DNA of 23,055 nucleotides from positions 1-23,055 of the forward strand of contig DASVDW010000051.1 of NCBI GenBank assembly GCA_036380925.1, given 5' to 3'. Numbering within the stretch: the stretch's first letter is position 1; every line of letters begins with the position of its first letter. Below the pieces are notes generated by a model. It was not told where the DNA came from, did no database searches, and worked only from the letters and a program-made list of their open reading frames with translations. The stretch comes from JAICLV01 sp036380925. Lineage in GTDB: Bacteria; Actinomycetota; Actinomycetes; Acidothermales; Acidothermaceae. Position numbers and translations under genes: made by a program. Shown piece after piece: positions 21,808 to 23,055 of this stretch.

Positions 21808-23055
21808 TCAGCTTCCAGCCCCCTCGACGACAGCGGCCCACTCTTGCAGCAATGCGGTCGCCGAATCCGCGTCGTGCCCTTCGGCCCACATGTGGGTGAC
21901 CGCCTCGGCGGGGTCTGGCAGCACCAAGACCCACCGTCCGTCGTCCTCGACGACTCGGACGCCGTCGGTCGTGTCCAGCAACCGGTCGCCAGCCGCCTCG
22001 ACCACCGAGCGCATCACCATGCCTTTGGCCGCCCAGGGAGTCGCGACCGAGCGGCGCAGCACGTGCGCCTGCGGGATGCGGGCGTCGATCTGGCTCAACG
22101 TCAACTTGGTGCGGGCGACCAACCCGGTCAGCCGCACGAACGACGCGATTCCGTCGATGGCCGCGCCGAATTCCGGCACCACAAACCCGCCGCGGCCGTC
22201 TCCGGCGAAGATGACGTCGGGCGCCGCGGCGGCCTTGGTCAGCTCGTCGGGCGAGGTCGGCGCCCAGTGAATGCCGACGCGGTGGAATCGGGCGACGTCC
22301 TCGGCGACCCGCGTCGTGGTGATCGGCAGCGCGATGCGGCCGGTGTGTCGCTCGGCCGCCACCAAGTCCATCAAGACCAACAGCGCCCGGTCGTCGTGCA
22401 CGATGACGCCTCGCTCGTCGACGAGGGAGATACGCTCCCCCACTGGGTCGAACCGCACCCCGAAGGCGGCGCGTGACGACGCGACGAGCTCCCCCAGGCG
22501 TTCGAGCGCGCGCATGTGCTCCGACAGCGTTTCCGTCGGCGCGGTGTCGTCGAGCCGGTTGTTGACGGTGAGAACGTCGATGCCGATCCGCGCGAGCAGC
22601 GTCGGGAGGATCAAAGCGGCGGTTCCGCCGGCCGTGTCGATGACGACCTTCAGCGCCGCCTCGGCGATTCCGGAGATGTCGACGCACCGCAGCAACTCGT
22701 GCGAGTAGTCCTCGAGCGTGCGAGACGGATAGGTCAGATCCGCGATCTCGCCGGGGAAGGCGCGGCGAAACTCCTGCCGCGAGAAAACCCGCTCCAGACG
22801 GCGCTGCGCCCCTGGCGCGAGGTCGGCGCCGCGCTCGTCGAGGAACATGATGTCGACGCTTTGCGCGTCTGCCGGCGTGGTGTGGATCACCACTCCGCCT
22901 GCGGAGTCGCTGTGCGCGACCTCGAAGCGGGTCACGGGCGCGGGCGACGCCTCCAGGTCGCGCACGTTGATCGCGGACGCGGTGAGCGCGCTGATGACCG
23001 CGCGCTTCAGCGCGCGGGCCGCGCGCGACACGTCGCGCGACGTCGTCACGACGTC
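21808..23055 (-). CDS. Mannose-1-phosphate guanylyltransferase/phosphomannomutase-type protein, C-terminal part
   Basis: The gene continues past the right edge; 415 residues are visible and the apparent first Met is an internal GTG. The sequence matches the phosphomannomutase-like C-terminal module of actinobacterial nucleotidyltransferase-PMM fusions: VVTTSRDVSRAARALKRAV, then PVTRFEV, FSRQEFRRAFPGEIADLTYPSR, ALKVVIDTAGG, FGVRFDPVGERISLVDERG, ALPITTTRVAED and FAGDGRGGFVVPEF. In true phosphomannomutases the active-site serine loop is TASHNP and the metal loop DGDGDR; here they read TTSRDV and DPVGER, so mutase activity is doubtful. The N-terminal GDP-mannose pyrophosphorylase-like domain would lie outside the window. 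Its product would supply activated sugar for glycan synthesis if active; that is inference. Confidence 0.8.
   Translation of the reverse strand, partial: DVVTTSRDVSRAARALKRAVISALTASAINVRDLEASPAPVTRFEVAHSDSAGGVVIHTTPADAQSVDIMFLDERGADLAPGAQRRLERVFSRQEFRRAFPGEIADLTYPSRTLEDYSHELLRCVDISGIAEAALKVVIDTAGGTAALILPTLLARIGIDVLTVNNRLDDTAPTETLSEHMRALERLGELVASSRAAFGVRFDPVGERISLVDERGVIVHDDRALLVLMDLVAAERHTGRIALPITTTRVAEDVARFHRVGIHWAPTSPDELTKAAAAPDVIFAGDGRGGFVVPEFGAAIDGIASFVRLTGLVARTKLTLSQIDARIPQAHVLRRSVATPWAAKGMVMRSVVEAAGDRLLDTTDGVRVVEDDGRWVLVLPDPAEAVTHMWAEGHDADSATALLQEWAAVVEGAGS

Noticed and set aside
21755..22687. N-terminal extension of the DUF881 frame up to 22687
   Set aside because: This part reads antiframe through the phosphomannomutase-type gene and is Arg/Gly-rich; the family start is MSLLIDLTTHAVDEAY at 21754.

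Overview
The window is GC-rich chromosomal DNA from an actinobacterium. The right half carries a gene order I recognise from Mycobacterium tuberculosis Rv1823 to Rv1832: DUF881, small basic protein, DUF881, gcvH, garA-like FHA protein, ftsR, bifunctional nuclease, resR-type MerR regulator, gcvP. Radical-SAM and LexA-box features also fit this phylum. No rRNA, tRNA, insertion sequence, prophage or CRISPR array was seen, and I would not name a genus.

Left part (1-4317, + strand): the 3' end of a glucuronate isomerase gene, a GH5 glycosidase without a signal peptide, an MFS exporter and a formate/nitrite-transporter-family protein. The MFS gene seems to lose its reading frame near its 3' end.

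Potassium island (4429-8680): a KimA-type K+ symporter gene on the - strand, divergent from a kdpD-like sensor kinase and kdpE. The kinase keeps only the membrane and kinase part of KdpD, and no kdpFABC is present in the window. The shared 143-bp intergenic region holds two half-sites 11 bp apart that look like a KdpE operator. This is probably a K+ uptake module in which KdpDE controls KimA.

Middle (8643-12914): a convergent EamA transporter, an AarF/UbiB-type atypical kinase, then a likely DNA-repair cassette. The cassette consists of an Rv2578c-type radical SAM protein and a PNKP-like HAD 3'-phosphatase. A LexA (SOS) box sits inside a promoter whose predicted start site falls on the ATG. 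The radical SAM protein ends in QLSLL, a consensus beta-sliding-clamp-binding motif. I consider this cassette the most interesting content of the window.

Right part (12911-23055, - strand): gcvP behind a tandem glycine riboswitch; upstream of it a resR homologue with a palindrome in its promoter spacer, the bifunctional nuclease, ftsR and a zinc-ribbon GarA/OdhI-type FHA protein. Further upstream, gcvH, DUF881, sbp and DUF881 are joined by four-base start/stop overlaps. The window ends inside a mannose-1-phosphate guanylyltransferase/phosphomannomutase-type gene whose mutase domain has lost canonical catalytic residues. The block links glycine cleavage (GcvP, GcvH), 2-oxoglutarate/glutamate control (FHA protein) and control of division and growth (FtsR, ResR).
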